Shown in pieces: positions 18,201 to 23,848 of a DNA stretch of 52,028 bases. The stretch spans positions 1 to 52,028 of the forward strand of contig NZ_JAFBGA010000026.1 in assembly GCF_016909575.1 (NCBI RefSeq). Direction: 5' to 3'. The translations under genes and the position numbers were made by a program. The notes below the pieces were generated by a model. The model saw only the letters and a list, made by a program, of their open reading frames with translations. It was not told the origin of the DNA and made no database searches. Numbering within the stretch: the first letter of the stretch is position 1; every line of letters begins with the position of its first letter. This DNA is from Streptomyces sp. HB132. GTDB lineage: Bacteria > Actinomycetota > Actinomycetes > Streptomycetales > Streptomycetaceae.

Positions 18201-18764
18201 GTAGGAGACGCGCCCGGAGACCACGGCGGCGGCGCTTCCCGTGCCCGTGAACCCCTCCAGGCCCGTCGAGCCCATCAGGAGGTAGGGGTAGTCCTGGCCG
18301 TTGGTCCCGGCGAAGACACCGGTGCGGGTACCGCGCAGCGTCTCCGGATCGATCCCGGCCCGCTCGACCGCTTCCCAGGACGTCTCGAGGAGGAGACGCT
18401 GCTGGGGGTCGGTGGCCAGCGCCTCGCGCGGACTGATCCCGAAGAACGCCGCGTCGAACTCCCCCGCGTCCTGGACGAAGCCGCCCTCACCGGCGTATCC
18501 CTGCCCCCCTGCACCGGGCTGGAACACGGAGTCCGTGTTCCAGCCGCGGTCCGACGGGAAGGGGGTCATGCCGTCGGCACCGGAGGCCACCAGGTCCCAC
18601 AGCTCCTCCGGGGAGCGCACCCCGCCGGGGAAGCGGCAGCTCATGCCGATGATGGCGATCGGCTCGGTGTCGCGCTCCTCCATCTCGCGGATCCGGTCGT
18701 GCGCCGCTTCGAGATCGGTGCTGACCCGCTTCAGGAAGTACCGGAGCTTCTCTTCGTTCGCCAT
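9246..18764 (-). CDS. Type I PKS, two modules (H and I), each KS-AT-KR-ACP (3172 aa)
   Basis: The protein starts with a coiled-coil docking segment (EEKLRYFLKRVSTDLEAAHD) and ends with a helix, EINAMDVSALVRMATRTKEA. That tail differs from the C-terminal tails of the three PKS proteins upstream and presumably pairs with the distinct N-terminal helix of the terminal PKS. Module H occupies residues about 35-1535 and module I about 1565-3085; details are in their own entries. It adds a malonate then a methylmalonate unit and leaves two hydroxyls (predicted C7 and C5). Start: ATG 18764 with AGAGGGG 7 nt upstream, 60 bp after the previous PKS gene. The KS-AT linker of module H holds a Gln-Ala microsatellite. 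Confidence 0.97.
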   Translation of the reverse strand: MANEEKLRYFLKRVSTDLEAAHDRIREMEERDTEPIAIIGMSCRFPGGVRSPEELWDLVASGADGMTPFPSDRGWNTDSVFQPGAGGQGYAGEGGFVQDAGEFDAAFFGISPREALATDPQQRLLLETSWEAVERAGIDPETLRGTRTGVFAGTNGQDYPYLLMGSTGLEGFTGTGSAAAVVSGRVSYTLGLEGPAVTVDTACSSSLVALHLAAQALRRGECTLALAGGVTVMSTPGMFSSFSAQGGLAQDGRCKAFAAAADGTGFAEGVGVLLVERLSDARRNGHRVLAVLRGSAVNQDGASNGLTAPNGPSQQRVIEQALADASVTPSQIDVVEAHGTGTVLGDPIEAQALLATYGQDRPADRPLWLGSVKSNIGHTQAAAGVAGVIKMVMAMQRDALPATLHVDAPTPQVDWTTGEVRLLTEAVPWPETGQPRRAGVSSFGISGTNAHVIIEQAQAQAQAQAQTQPGTTSAPAPSSGTEARTGPVALTVSARGETALAAQAARLRVLLATRPEYALTDVAHALATTRSAFEDRAVVVAEDRDDALLQLEALADGTAGPVRGTVTEGRVAFLFSGQGSQRPGTGRELAARFPVFRDALDEVCTHLDPHLQHPLRRVLFAEEGSERAALLHRTAYTQAALFAIEVALFRLLADWGIRPGILAGHSIGEVSAVHVAGILSLDDACTLVAARGRLMQALPEGGAMVAVEAGEDEVVQALADRTDRVSVAAVNGPRSVVVSGDEAEVLAVAAHFEARNRRTKRLEVSHAFHSPHMDPMLEEFGRILRGLTFAAPAVPVVSNVTGRILTAEEAGSADYWVSHVRRAVRFHDCVRTLAGQGVKTYVELGPDGVLSAMVADCLDQGADAFPVLRAGRPEAGSAMTALARLYVRGADCDWTALLPAATAAVALPTYAFQRTRYWPESLVWTAAADARGGEDAAEAGFWSAVERQDLDAVTGTLALDGDQPLSTVLPALAHWRRGRRDQSAIDSWRYEVQWRHAPEPDSAVPSGTWLVAGPDDATHDVAAAMGAQGVRVLRVPASSGSARLREALDEGGIAGVLALTALSGEGTQGLRDTLALVQTLADARLRAPLWLATRGAVAVGESDWPAAPEQAMVWGLGQVVAVEEPGLWGGLVDLPEAFDTRAARRLCGVLADPARTEDQLAIRSFGVHVRRLVRAAPLPPDTPTPWQPSGTVLVTGGTGALGAVAARWLARNGASHLLLTSRSGLDAPGARDLEAELTQLGTCVTVAACDVTDREALAALIDSVPAEHPLTAVVHTAGVLDDGMLGSLTPERVERVLRPKTDAVLHLHELTRHLDLSAFVLFSSLAATFGNAGQAAYAAGNAFLDTIAAVRHAQDLPATSIGWGAWDGAGMAADPLVAERVRRGGTPPLPPELAMRALRQAVESGAPHTIVADVDWERFAPALPPGRAAFIGELPEVRSLSAAAGTPAPEKAAESALHEQLAGASPQESERILLAVVRGQAAAVLGHASADGVQPGRAFRDLGFDSLTAVELRNLLGASTGLALPATLVFDYPTPLVLSRHLRDELAGSRSGPAQEGPVAALDDDPIVIVGMSCRFPGGVRSPEQFWDLLESGTDAVSPLPDDRGWDIERLYSADPDQQGTSYVREGGFLHDVADFDAGFFGIAPREALAMDPQQRLLLETSWEAFERAGIDPDSVRGGRVGVFAGTNSQDYTGLLMGSAESAEGFVATGNAASVVSGRISYALGLEGPAVTVDTACSSSLVALHLAVQALRAGECTLALAGGVTVMSTPSAFIEFSRQRGLSSDGRCKAFAESADGTGWGEGVGVLLVERLSDARRNGREVLAVVRGSAVNQDGASNGLTAPNGPSQQRVIRQALAGAGLTADQVDAVEAHGTGTTLGDPIEAQALLAAYGQGRPADRPLWLGSVKSNIGHTQAAAGVAGVIKMVMAMRHGVLPPTLHVDEPSSHVDWSAGAVALLTEPVGWPETDRPRRAGVSSFGVSGTNAHTIIEQAPAAVPAPSAPERDVPLDTGATTAWVLSGRTREALRDQASRLLAAVGTADPAALAHALATTRSRFEHRAALVAREPAEFEAGLRVLAADGSAAGIVRGSAAGDTSPVLVFPGQGAQWPGMAKELLDTSGVFAARIAECAEALAPHTDWSLEDVVRETPGAPGLDRVDVVQPVLWAVMVSLAELWGACGVRPAAVIGHSQGEIAAATVAGALSIEDAARVVALRSRALLSLSGKGGMASVGESAGLLRERLTAWGDRLSVAAVNGPSSAVVAGEPEALDELLSSCEADGVRGRRIAVDYASHSAQVEAIREELDRLLTGITPRSSTVPFYSTLTGALTDTAALDAGYWFRNLRSTVEFEAATRAALADGHRTFLEVGPHPVMGLGLQETFDAVETEATALGTLRRDEGGPHRFLTSLAEAHVAGVSPDWRAVLGDRTGHADLPTYAFQRSRYWPRPAALPAPAEHRDPVDDAFWAAVDTEDPTALAGMLGAADDDVRRSWESVLPSLTSWRRERRDQTVVDSWRYRISWKPVTPAPAPAPSGTWLIVSPSGVPDKTGEAVTRELVRDGARTVQVLFEADDTGRAMALQRLGDALPDGGRIEGVLSFLAEDDRPDPFHPVVPAGVAATTSLIQAMTDLDLTAPLWCLTRGAVSVDGSGPLTGPAQAQVWGLGRVIGLEHPDRWGGLIDLPAEPDERTAAQVCRLLAGAGDEDQLAVRPQGVFARRLGRSPAGPRPAVPSRWKPRGTALITGGMGALGSHVARWLASNGAEHLVLTGRRGEATPGALALKDELGALGARVTLAACDVADPEALSALVKELAQDDTAPVRTVVHAAGESLVSGLEQSDPAEFARVMSAKAAGATSLDALFPADSLDAFVLFASGAGVWGGSAQGAYAVSNCHLDALAERRRARGLAATSVAWGGWAGGGMVDTAAGSTLDRIGLRPMDPEVAVRALVQAVERQETCLTVADIDWTRFAPAFAMGGPRPLIEDVPEAAAALRPPGDDHDAPDAGAVALADRLAGASGSERKRMLLDLVRAEAAAVLGHPAADAVDPQRAFRELGFDSVMAVELRNRLNTATGLRLETTVVFDEPSPTGLRDRLMRELLPPDAEASAQDDDEARVRSLLATIPMARIRESGLLDALPPAEDPGPPQERQASDSGDRVDEINAMDVSALVRMATRTKEA
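9510..14081 (-). other. PKS module I: KS-AT(methylmalonyl)-KR(A-type)-ACP
   Basis: KS at about 12800-14075 (Cys codon 13554-13556). AT at about 11450-12500 with GHSQGEIAAATVAG and YASHS, the methylmalonyl signature. KR catalytic half at about 9870-10570 with GGMGALGS, Lys, Ser (FASGAG), Tyr (QGAYAVSN) and Asn all present. The LDD motif is replaced by HAAGESLVSG and Trp is present in AGVWGG with Gln rather than His five residues on. This makes it an A1-type KR, opposite in hydroxyl stereochemistry to the B-type KRs of most other modules. ACP at about 9510-9720 (GFDSV). Confidence 0.9.
14150..18665 (-). other. PKS module H: KS-AT(malonyl)-KR(B-type)-ACP
   Basis: KS at about 17400-18660 (Cys codon 18156-18158). 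AT at about 16040-17130 with GHSIGEVSAVHVAG and SHAFHS, predicting malonyl. The KR structural half follows the AT; its catalytic half is at about 14510-15200 with GGTGALGA, HTAGVLDDG (B-type), Ser in FSSLAATFG, Tyr in QAAYAAGN and Lys in LRPKTD. ACP at about 14160-14380 with LGFDSL. All domains look active, so the module yields a beta-hydroxy unit without a branch. Confidence 0.9.
17365..17400 (-). repeat. Hexanucleotide microsatellite coding for a Gln-Ala tract in a KS-AT linker
   Basis: Five perfect copies of GCCTGC on the plus strand (17371-17400), preceded by the variant GTCTGC, encode QAQAQAQAQA right after the conserved end of the module H KS (HVIIEQ). The unit keeps the frame, so copy number can vary without breaking the protein. 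Confidence 0.9.
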
Positions 18765-18824
18765 CGGGCGACCCCTCTGTCAGGAACTGTGTGGTGCGAT
18801 GTGCGTGCCGCCTGGGACGACCTG

Positions 18825-21800
18825 TCAGGAAATGCCGAACTTCTTGCCGAGCAGTTCGAACATCTCGTCGTCGGAGGCCGCCTCGATCTGCTCACCGACC
18901 GGCGCGGCCGGTGTCTCCTGCAGTTGTGCGAGCAGTGCCTGCATGCGCCGCACCACCCTGGCCCGTCCTTCGTCGTGCGGCGCGACCGTCACCAGTGCGG
19001 CTTCCATCCGGTCGAGCTCCTCGAGCACGGACTCGGCCACGGTCTCCCCGTCGGGTACGAGCTGCTCGCGCAGGAAGGCCGCCAGTCGCACCGGAGTCGG
19101 GTAGTCGAACGCGAGGGTCACCGGCAGCCGCAGCCCGGTCTTGGCCCCGATCCGGTTGCGCAGTTCCACAGCGGTGACGGAGTCGAACCCGACCTCCCTG
19201 AAGGCCCGTTTGACACTGACGGCCTCCGGCCCGGGGAATCCGAGCACGGCGGCGACCTGCTCGCGTACCGATTCCAGCAGGACGGCGTCCCGCTCGGCGT
19301 CGTCGAGCCCGGCGAGGCGCTGTGCCAGGGCCGACGGTTCCTCGGCACCGGTGCCGGCCGAGCCGTTGCCGTCCTGCGCGATCCGGCGCACCTCGGGCAC
19401 GTCGGCGAGCAACGGGCTGGGCCGGGTCGCGGTGAAGGCGACGAAGAAGCGTTCCCAGTCGATGTCGGCGATCAGGACACAGGTGGCGTCGTGCTCCACC
19501 GCCTGCCGCATCGCGCCGGTCGCGGCCTCGGGGTCCATCTCCCGCAGGCCGTGCCGGTTCAGTACGTCCCCGAAGGCGCCTTCGGCCATCCCGCCGCCGC
19601 CCCAGGCGCCCCAGGCGATGGAGGTGGCCACCAGGCCCTGGGACCTGCGCTGTTGGGCCAGGGCGTCCAGGTAGGCGTTGCCCGGTGCGTAGTTGCCCTG
19701 CCCCGGTGTACCGACGATGCCACCGAACGAGGAGAACAGGACGAACGCCGAGAGCATGGCGTCCCGGGTCAGCTCGTCCAGATTCTGCGCGGCTCGTGCC
19801 TTGGCGTGCAGGGCCCTCCCCAGCTGATCGGGGGTGAGGGCGTCGAGCAGTCCGTCGTCCAGCGCCGCGGCGGTGTGCACGACCGAGGTCAGCGGGTACT
19901 CGGCCGGTATCCCGGCGAGCAGGTCCGCGAGGGCGGCGCGGTCGCCGGCGTCGCAGGCCGCGACGGTGACCCGGGCACCGAGTGCGGTCAGTTCGTCGCG
20001 CAGCGCGGCCGCGCCCGGGGCGTCGGGGCCCCGGCGGCTGACCAGCAGCAGGTGTTCGGCGCCGTCGCCGGCCAGCCGGCGGGCGACGTGGCCGCCGAGG
20101 GCCCCGGTCCCGCCCGTGATGAGGGTGGTGCCCCGGAGGTCCCAGGTCCGCAACCCGGTGGCTGCGCCGAGGCGGGCCCGGTTCAACCGGCGTACGAAGG
20201 TCCCTGAGGGCCGGATGGCCAGCTGGTCCTCGTCCCCGGCGCCGCCGAGCGCACCGCTGAGCATCGCTCCCGTACGTGCGTCCAGTGTCGCGGGCAGGTC
20301 GATGAGGCCGCCCCACCGGTCGGGGTGTTCAAGCGCGGCGACGCGCCCCATGCCCCAGGCCATCGCCTGCTCCGCGCCGTCCGGCGCATCGGCGGGCCCC
20401 ACTTGGACCGCCCCTCGAGTGGCGCACCACAGCGGTGCGGACACCCCCGCCTCGCCGAGTGCCTGGAGCAGCGCGACGGTGGCGGCGTAACCGCGCGGTA
20501 CGTCGGGGTGGTCGGCGTGCCAGGCGCGGTCCAGGGTCAGCAGCGAGAGGACTCCCTCGATGCCGGTGGGCAGGTCGTGTTCGGCGAACAGTTCGCGGTG
20601 CAGCGCGCCGGCGTCGACGGTGACGGTGTGGGTCCTGGCGCCGTGGGCGGCCAGGGCTTCGAGGCACGCCAGGACGAGTTCGTCCCCGTCGTGGCCCTCG
20701 GGCACGACGACCAGCCAGTGCCCGGAGAGCCTGCTCATCGCGGCTTCGGGCATGGGGCGCCAGGCCACCTCGTAGCGCCAGTCGTCGACGGTGGAGAGCT
20801 CGCGGCTGCGTCGGCGCCAGGAGGAGAGCGCGGGCAGCATCGCCGTCAGAGCGGAGCGGGCTTCTTCGCCGCCTTCGAGGGCGAGGCTGTCGGCAAAGAA
20901 GTTGATGTCCTCCTGCTCGATGGCGCTCCAGAACTGCGCGTCGGCCACGGACAGCTCGCCGACGGATCCGGCGGGTGCGTCCATGACCGGGCGCAGGTCA
21001 TCGATCCAGTACCGCGTCCGCTGGAAGGGGTAGGTGGGCAGGTCCAGGTGGGTGGGGGTGTGGTCCACGAACAGGGTCTTCCAGTCAGGGTCGACCCCGT
21101 TGACGTGTGCCTCGGCCAGAGAGGTCATGAAGCGCCGGGCCTCGTCCTCGTCCCGCCGCAGCGTCCCCAACGCCACCGCGTCACCACCGGCCGCCTCGAA
21201 CGTCTCCTGCAGACCGAGCTGAAGCACCGGATGGGGGCTGACCTCCACGAACACACGATGACCGGCGTCGATCAAGGTGCGGGTCGTCTCCTCCAGGCGG
21301 ACCGTCCGGCGCAGGTTGGTGTACCAGTACTCGCCGTCCATCCCCGCCGTGTCCAGCAACTCACCCGTCACCGTCGAATACAGCGGCACCTTCGACACAC
21401 GCGGGGACAGATCCGCCAACACCTCCAGCAACTGGTCACGGATCCGCTCCACATGCGCACTGTGAGACGCGTAGTCCACATCGATGCGCTTGCAACGCAC
21501 CCCGTCCGCCTTGCACACCACCAGCAGCTCGTCCAGCGCGTCACCGTCACCACTGACCACCACCGAGGACGGGCCGTTCACCGCCGCGACGGAAAGGCGC
21601 CCCTCCCACTTGGAGAGCCGTACCTCCACCTGCTGCGCCGGCTCCGCGACGGACACCATGCCGCCCAGTCCCGAGAGCTCAAGAATCGCCCGGCTCCGCA
21701 AGGCCACCACCCGCGCGCCGTCCTCCAGGGACAGCCCACCGGCCACGCAGGCCGCTGCGATCTCACCCTGGGAGTGGCCCATCACCGCAGCGGGCTCCAC

Positions 21801-23801
21801 ACCCGCCGCACGCCACACCTCGGCCAGCGACACCATCACCGCCCACAACACCGGCTGCACCACATCAACACGGCCGAACCCAGGAGCACCCGGCTCCTCC
21901 CGCAGCACATCCAGCAGCGACCAGTCCGTATGCGCCGACAACGCGGTCGCACACTCCCGCATCCGCTCCGCGAACACATCCGAGGACCCCATCAGCCCCG
22001 CAGCCATACCCACCCACTGCGAACCCTGCCCCGGGAACACGAACACGGGACGAGTGGTCCGGGTGGCCGTGCCCTGGGTCACCCCGGGCGACTCGCGCCC
22101 CTCCGCGAGGGCCATGAGGGCGGACGTGTAGTCACCGGACGCGTCGGCCATGAGAGCGGCACGGTGGCTGAACCTCGCCCGGCGGACGGCGAGCGTGTAG
22201 CCGATGTCGGTCGTCGAAGTGTCCGGATGACGCGCCAGGTGGGCCTGAAGCTGCCTGGCCTGTTCCCGCAAGGCCTGTTCGGTACGGGCGGAGACGACCA
22301 GCGGCGGCTTCGCAGCGTCCAGCGGCGCCCGGAGTGCCGGGGTACCGGCCTGCTGCTCCTGCTCCTCCGGCGAAGAGGCCGGCGAAGAGGCATGCTCCTC
22401 CACCGGCGGTGCCTGTTCGATGATGGCGTGGGAGTTGGTACCGCTGACACCGAAGGAGGACACCCCTCCACGGCGTGGCTGTCCGGTCTCCGGCCAGGGT
22501 GCCGGCTCGGCGACGAGGGCCATGCCCCCGTCGACCCAGTCGATGAGCGTGGTGGGGTTCTCCACGTGGAGGGTCGGCGGCAACACGCCGCGCTGCACCG
22601 CCATCACCATCTTGATCAGTCCGGCGGCACCGGCGGCGGCCTGGGTGTGACCGATGTTCGACTTGACCGACCCGAGCCACACGGGGCGGCCTGCCGGACG
22701 GTCCTTCCCGTACGTGGCGGCGAGCGCCTGTACCTCGATGGGGTCGCCCAGGGTTGTGCCGGTGCCGTGCGCCTCGACGAGGTCGACCTGGTTGGCCGAC
22801 AGCCGCGCGTCGGCGAGCGCCTGGCGGATGACGCGCTGCTGGGCGGGGCCGTTGGGCGCGGTCAGACCGTTGGACGCACCGTCCTGGTTGATGGCGGAGC
22901 CGCGGACGACGGCGAGGACCGGGTGGCCGTTGCGCCGGGCGTCGGACAGGCGCTCCACGAGGAACATGCCGATGCCTTCGCCCCAGCCGGTGCCGTCCGC
23001 GTCGGCGGAGAACGCCTTGCAGCGGCCGCTGGTCGACAGTCCGCGCTGACGGCTGAACTCGGTGAAGGCACCGGGGCTGGACATCAGGGTGACGCCGCCC
23101 ACGAGGGCCATCGAGCACTCGTCCCTGCGCAGGGACTGGCAGGCCATGTGCAGGGCCACCAGCGAGGACGAGCACGCGGTGTCGACGGTGACCGCCGGCC
23201 CGTTGAAACCGAAGGTGTAGGCGACGCGGCCGGAGGCGACGCTGCTGGTGTTGCCCACACCGAGATAGATCTCCGTTCCCTCCGGCGGGACGAACACCGT
23301 GCTGCCGTAGCCCTGGTACGACGTGCCGACGAAGACGCCGGTCCGGGTACCTCGTAGGGACGCCATGTCGATGCCGGCCCGTTCGACGGCTTCCCACGAG
23401 GCTTCGAGGACCAGACGCTGCTGCGGGTCCATGGCCAGTGCCTCGCGCGGACTGATGCCGAAGAACTCGGGGTCGAAGTCCGGTATGTCGTAGACGAATC
23501 CGCCCTCGAGCGTATAGCTGCGGGTCGGCTCGTCGGGGTCGCGGAAGAACAGGCCCTCGAAGTCCCAGCCCCGGTCCTCGGGGAACGGGGACAGGGCGTC
23601 GACCTGCGACATCATGATCTGCCACAGGTCCTCGGGGGCGCGTACGCCGCCAGGGAAGCGACAGCTCATCGCCGTGATCGCGATGGGGTCGTTGTCCTTC
23701 TCCTCGGCAGCGCGCAGCTTGCCCCTGGTCTCCTGGAGGTCGGCGGTCACCCGCCGCAGGAAGTAGCGCAGCTTGTCGGCGTCGGTCGTGGCCTCGGTCA
23801 T
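18825..23801 (-). CDS. Type I PKS, single module G: KS-AT(methylmalonyl)-KR-ACP (1658 aa)
   Basis: A docking segment (ADKLRYFLRRVTADLQETRG) is followed by a KS at residues about 34-460 (Cys codon 23172-23174) and an AT at about 550-920 with GHSQGEIAAACVAG and YASHS (methylmalonyl). The KR structural half is at about 950-1220 and its catalytic half at about 1224-1460, with GGTGALGG, LDD (HTAAALDDG, B-type), Ser in FSSFGG, Tyr in QGNYAPGN and Lys in HAKA. The ACP is at about 1504-1574 (VGFDSV). The tail IEAASDDEMFELLGKKFGIS is a docking helix almost the same as that of the PKS upstream. The module leaves a hydroxyl next to a methyl branch (predicted C9-OH, C8-methyl). I chose ATG 23801 (GAGGGGGG 9 nt upstream, normal docking start). 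A GTG at 23852 would overlap the preceding stop as GTGA and add 17 residues, and cannot be excluded. The AT DNA is nearly identical to that of module D. Confidence 0.96.
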   Translation of the reverse strand: MTEATTDADKLRYFLRRVTADLQETRGKLRAAEEKDNDPIAITAMSCRFPGGVRAPEDLWQIMMSQVDALSPFPEDRGWDFEGLFFRDPDEPTRSYTLEGGFVYDIPDFDPEFFGISPREALAMDPQQRLVLEASWEAVERAGIDMASLRGTRTGVFVGTSYQGYGSTVFVPPEGTEIYLGVGNTSSVASGRVAYTFGFNGPAVTVDTACSSSLVALHMACQSLRRDECSMALVGGVTLMSSPGAFTEFSRQRGLSTSGRCKAFSADADGTGWGEGIGMFLVERLSDARRNGHPVLAVVRGSAINQDGASNGLTAPNGPAQQRVIRQALADARLSANQVDLVEAHGTGTTLGDPIEVQALAATYGKDRPAGRPVWLGSVKSNIGHTQAAAGAAGLIKMVMAVQRGVLPPTLHVENPTTLIDWVDGGMALVAEPAPWPETGQPRRGGVSSFGVSGTNSHAIIEQAPPVEEHASSPASSPEEQEQQAGTPALRAPLDAAKPPLVVSARTEQALREQARQLQAHLARHPDTSTTDIGYTLAVRRARFSHRAALMADASGDYTSALMALAEGRESPGVTQGTATRTTRPVFVFPGQGSQWVGMAAGLMGSSDVFAERMRECATALSAHTDWSLLDVLREEPGAPGFGRVDVVQPVLWAVMVSLAEVWRAAGVEPAAVMGHSQGEIAAACVAGGLSLEDGARVVALRSRAILELSGLGGMVSVAEPAQQVEVRLSKWEGRLSVAAVNGPSSVVVSGDGDALDELLVVCKADGVRCKRIDVDYASHSAHVERIRDQLLEVLADLSPRVSKVPLYSTVTGELLDTAGMDGEYWYTNLRRTVRLEETTRTLIDAGHRVFVEVSPHPVLQLGLQETFEAAGGDAVALGTLRRDEDEARRFMTSLAEAHVNGVDPDWKTLFVDHTPTHLDLPTYPFQRTRYWIDDLRPVMDAPAGSVGELSVADAQFWSAIEQEDINFFADSLALEGGEEARSALTAMLPALSSWRRRSRELSTVDDWRYEVAWRPMPEAAMSRLSGHWLVVVPEGHDGDELVLACLEALAAHGARTHTVTVDAGALHRELFAEHDLPTGIEGVLSLLTLDRAWHADHPDVPRGYAATVALLQALGEAGVSAPLWCATRGAVQVGPADAPDGAEQAMAWGMGRVAALEHPDRWGGLIDLPATLDARTGAMLSGALGGAGDEDQLAIRPSGTFVRRLNRARLGAATGLRTWDLRGTTLITGGTGALGGHVARRLAGDGAEHLLLVSRRGPDAPGAAALRDELTALGARVTVAACDAGDRAALADLLAGIPAEYPLTSVVHTAAALDDGLLDALTPDQLGRALHAKARAAQNLDELTRDAMLSAFVLFSSFGGIVGTPGQGNYAPGNAYLDALAQQRRSQGLVATSIAWGAWGGGGMAEGAFGDVLNRHGLREMDPEAATGAMRQAVEHDATCVLIADIDWERFFVAFTATRPSPLLADVPEVRRIAQDGNGSAGTGAEEPSALAQRLAGLDDAERDAVLLESVREQVAAVLGFPGPEAVSVKRAFREVGFDSVTAVELRNRIGAKTGLRLPVTLAFDYPTPVRLAAFLREQLVPDGETVAESVLEELDRMEAALVTVAPHDEGRARVVRRMQALLAQLQETPAAPVGEQIEAASDDEMFELLGKKFGIS
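21078..22050 (-). repeat. Near-identical acyltransferase DNA, copy in module G
   Basis: This 973 bp stretch (most of the AT and its flank) aligns without any insertion or deletion to 37019-37991 in module D (constant offset 15941). It includes runs of 89 and 116 identical bases around 21170-21420. Synonymous positions are conserved too, which indicates a recent duplication or gene conversion rather than selection on the protein alone. Confidence 0.85.
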
Positions 23802-23810
23802 GGCCGGGGT

Positions 23811-23818
23811 CCCCCCTC
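23811..23818 (-). promoter_or_regulatory. Ribosome binding site supporting the module G PKS start
   Basis: GAGGGGGG on the minus strand lies 9 nt before ATG 23801. The rival GTG at 23852 has AAGGAG 11 nt upstream, inside the preceding gene, so the choice of start is likely rather than certain. Confidence 0.5.
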
Positions 23819-23848
23819 GGAGCGGTTCGTTCGGATGCGGTCGGCTGG

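Noticed and set aside
9639..20207. A 3522-codon open frame on the plus strand, with other long plus-strand frames such as 981-3551 and 5222-7273
   Set aside because: They lie antisense to well-defined PKS/NRPS genes, their translations are low-complexity Gly/Arg/His-rich with no domain, and such shadow frames are expected in very high-GC DNA with strong GC3 bias.
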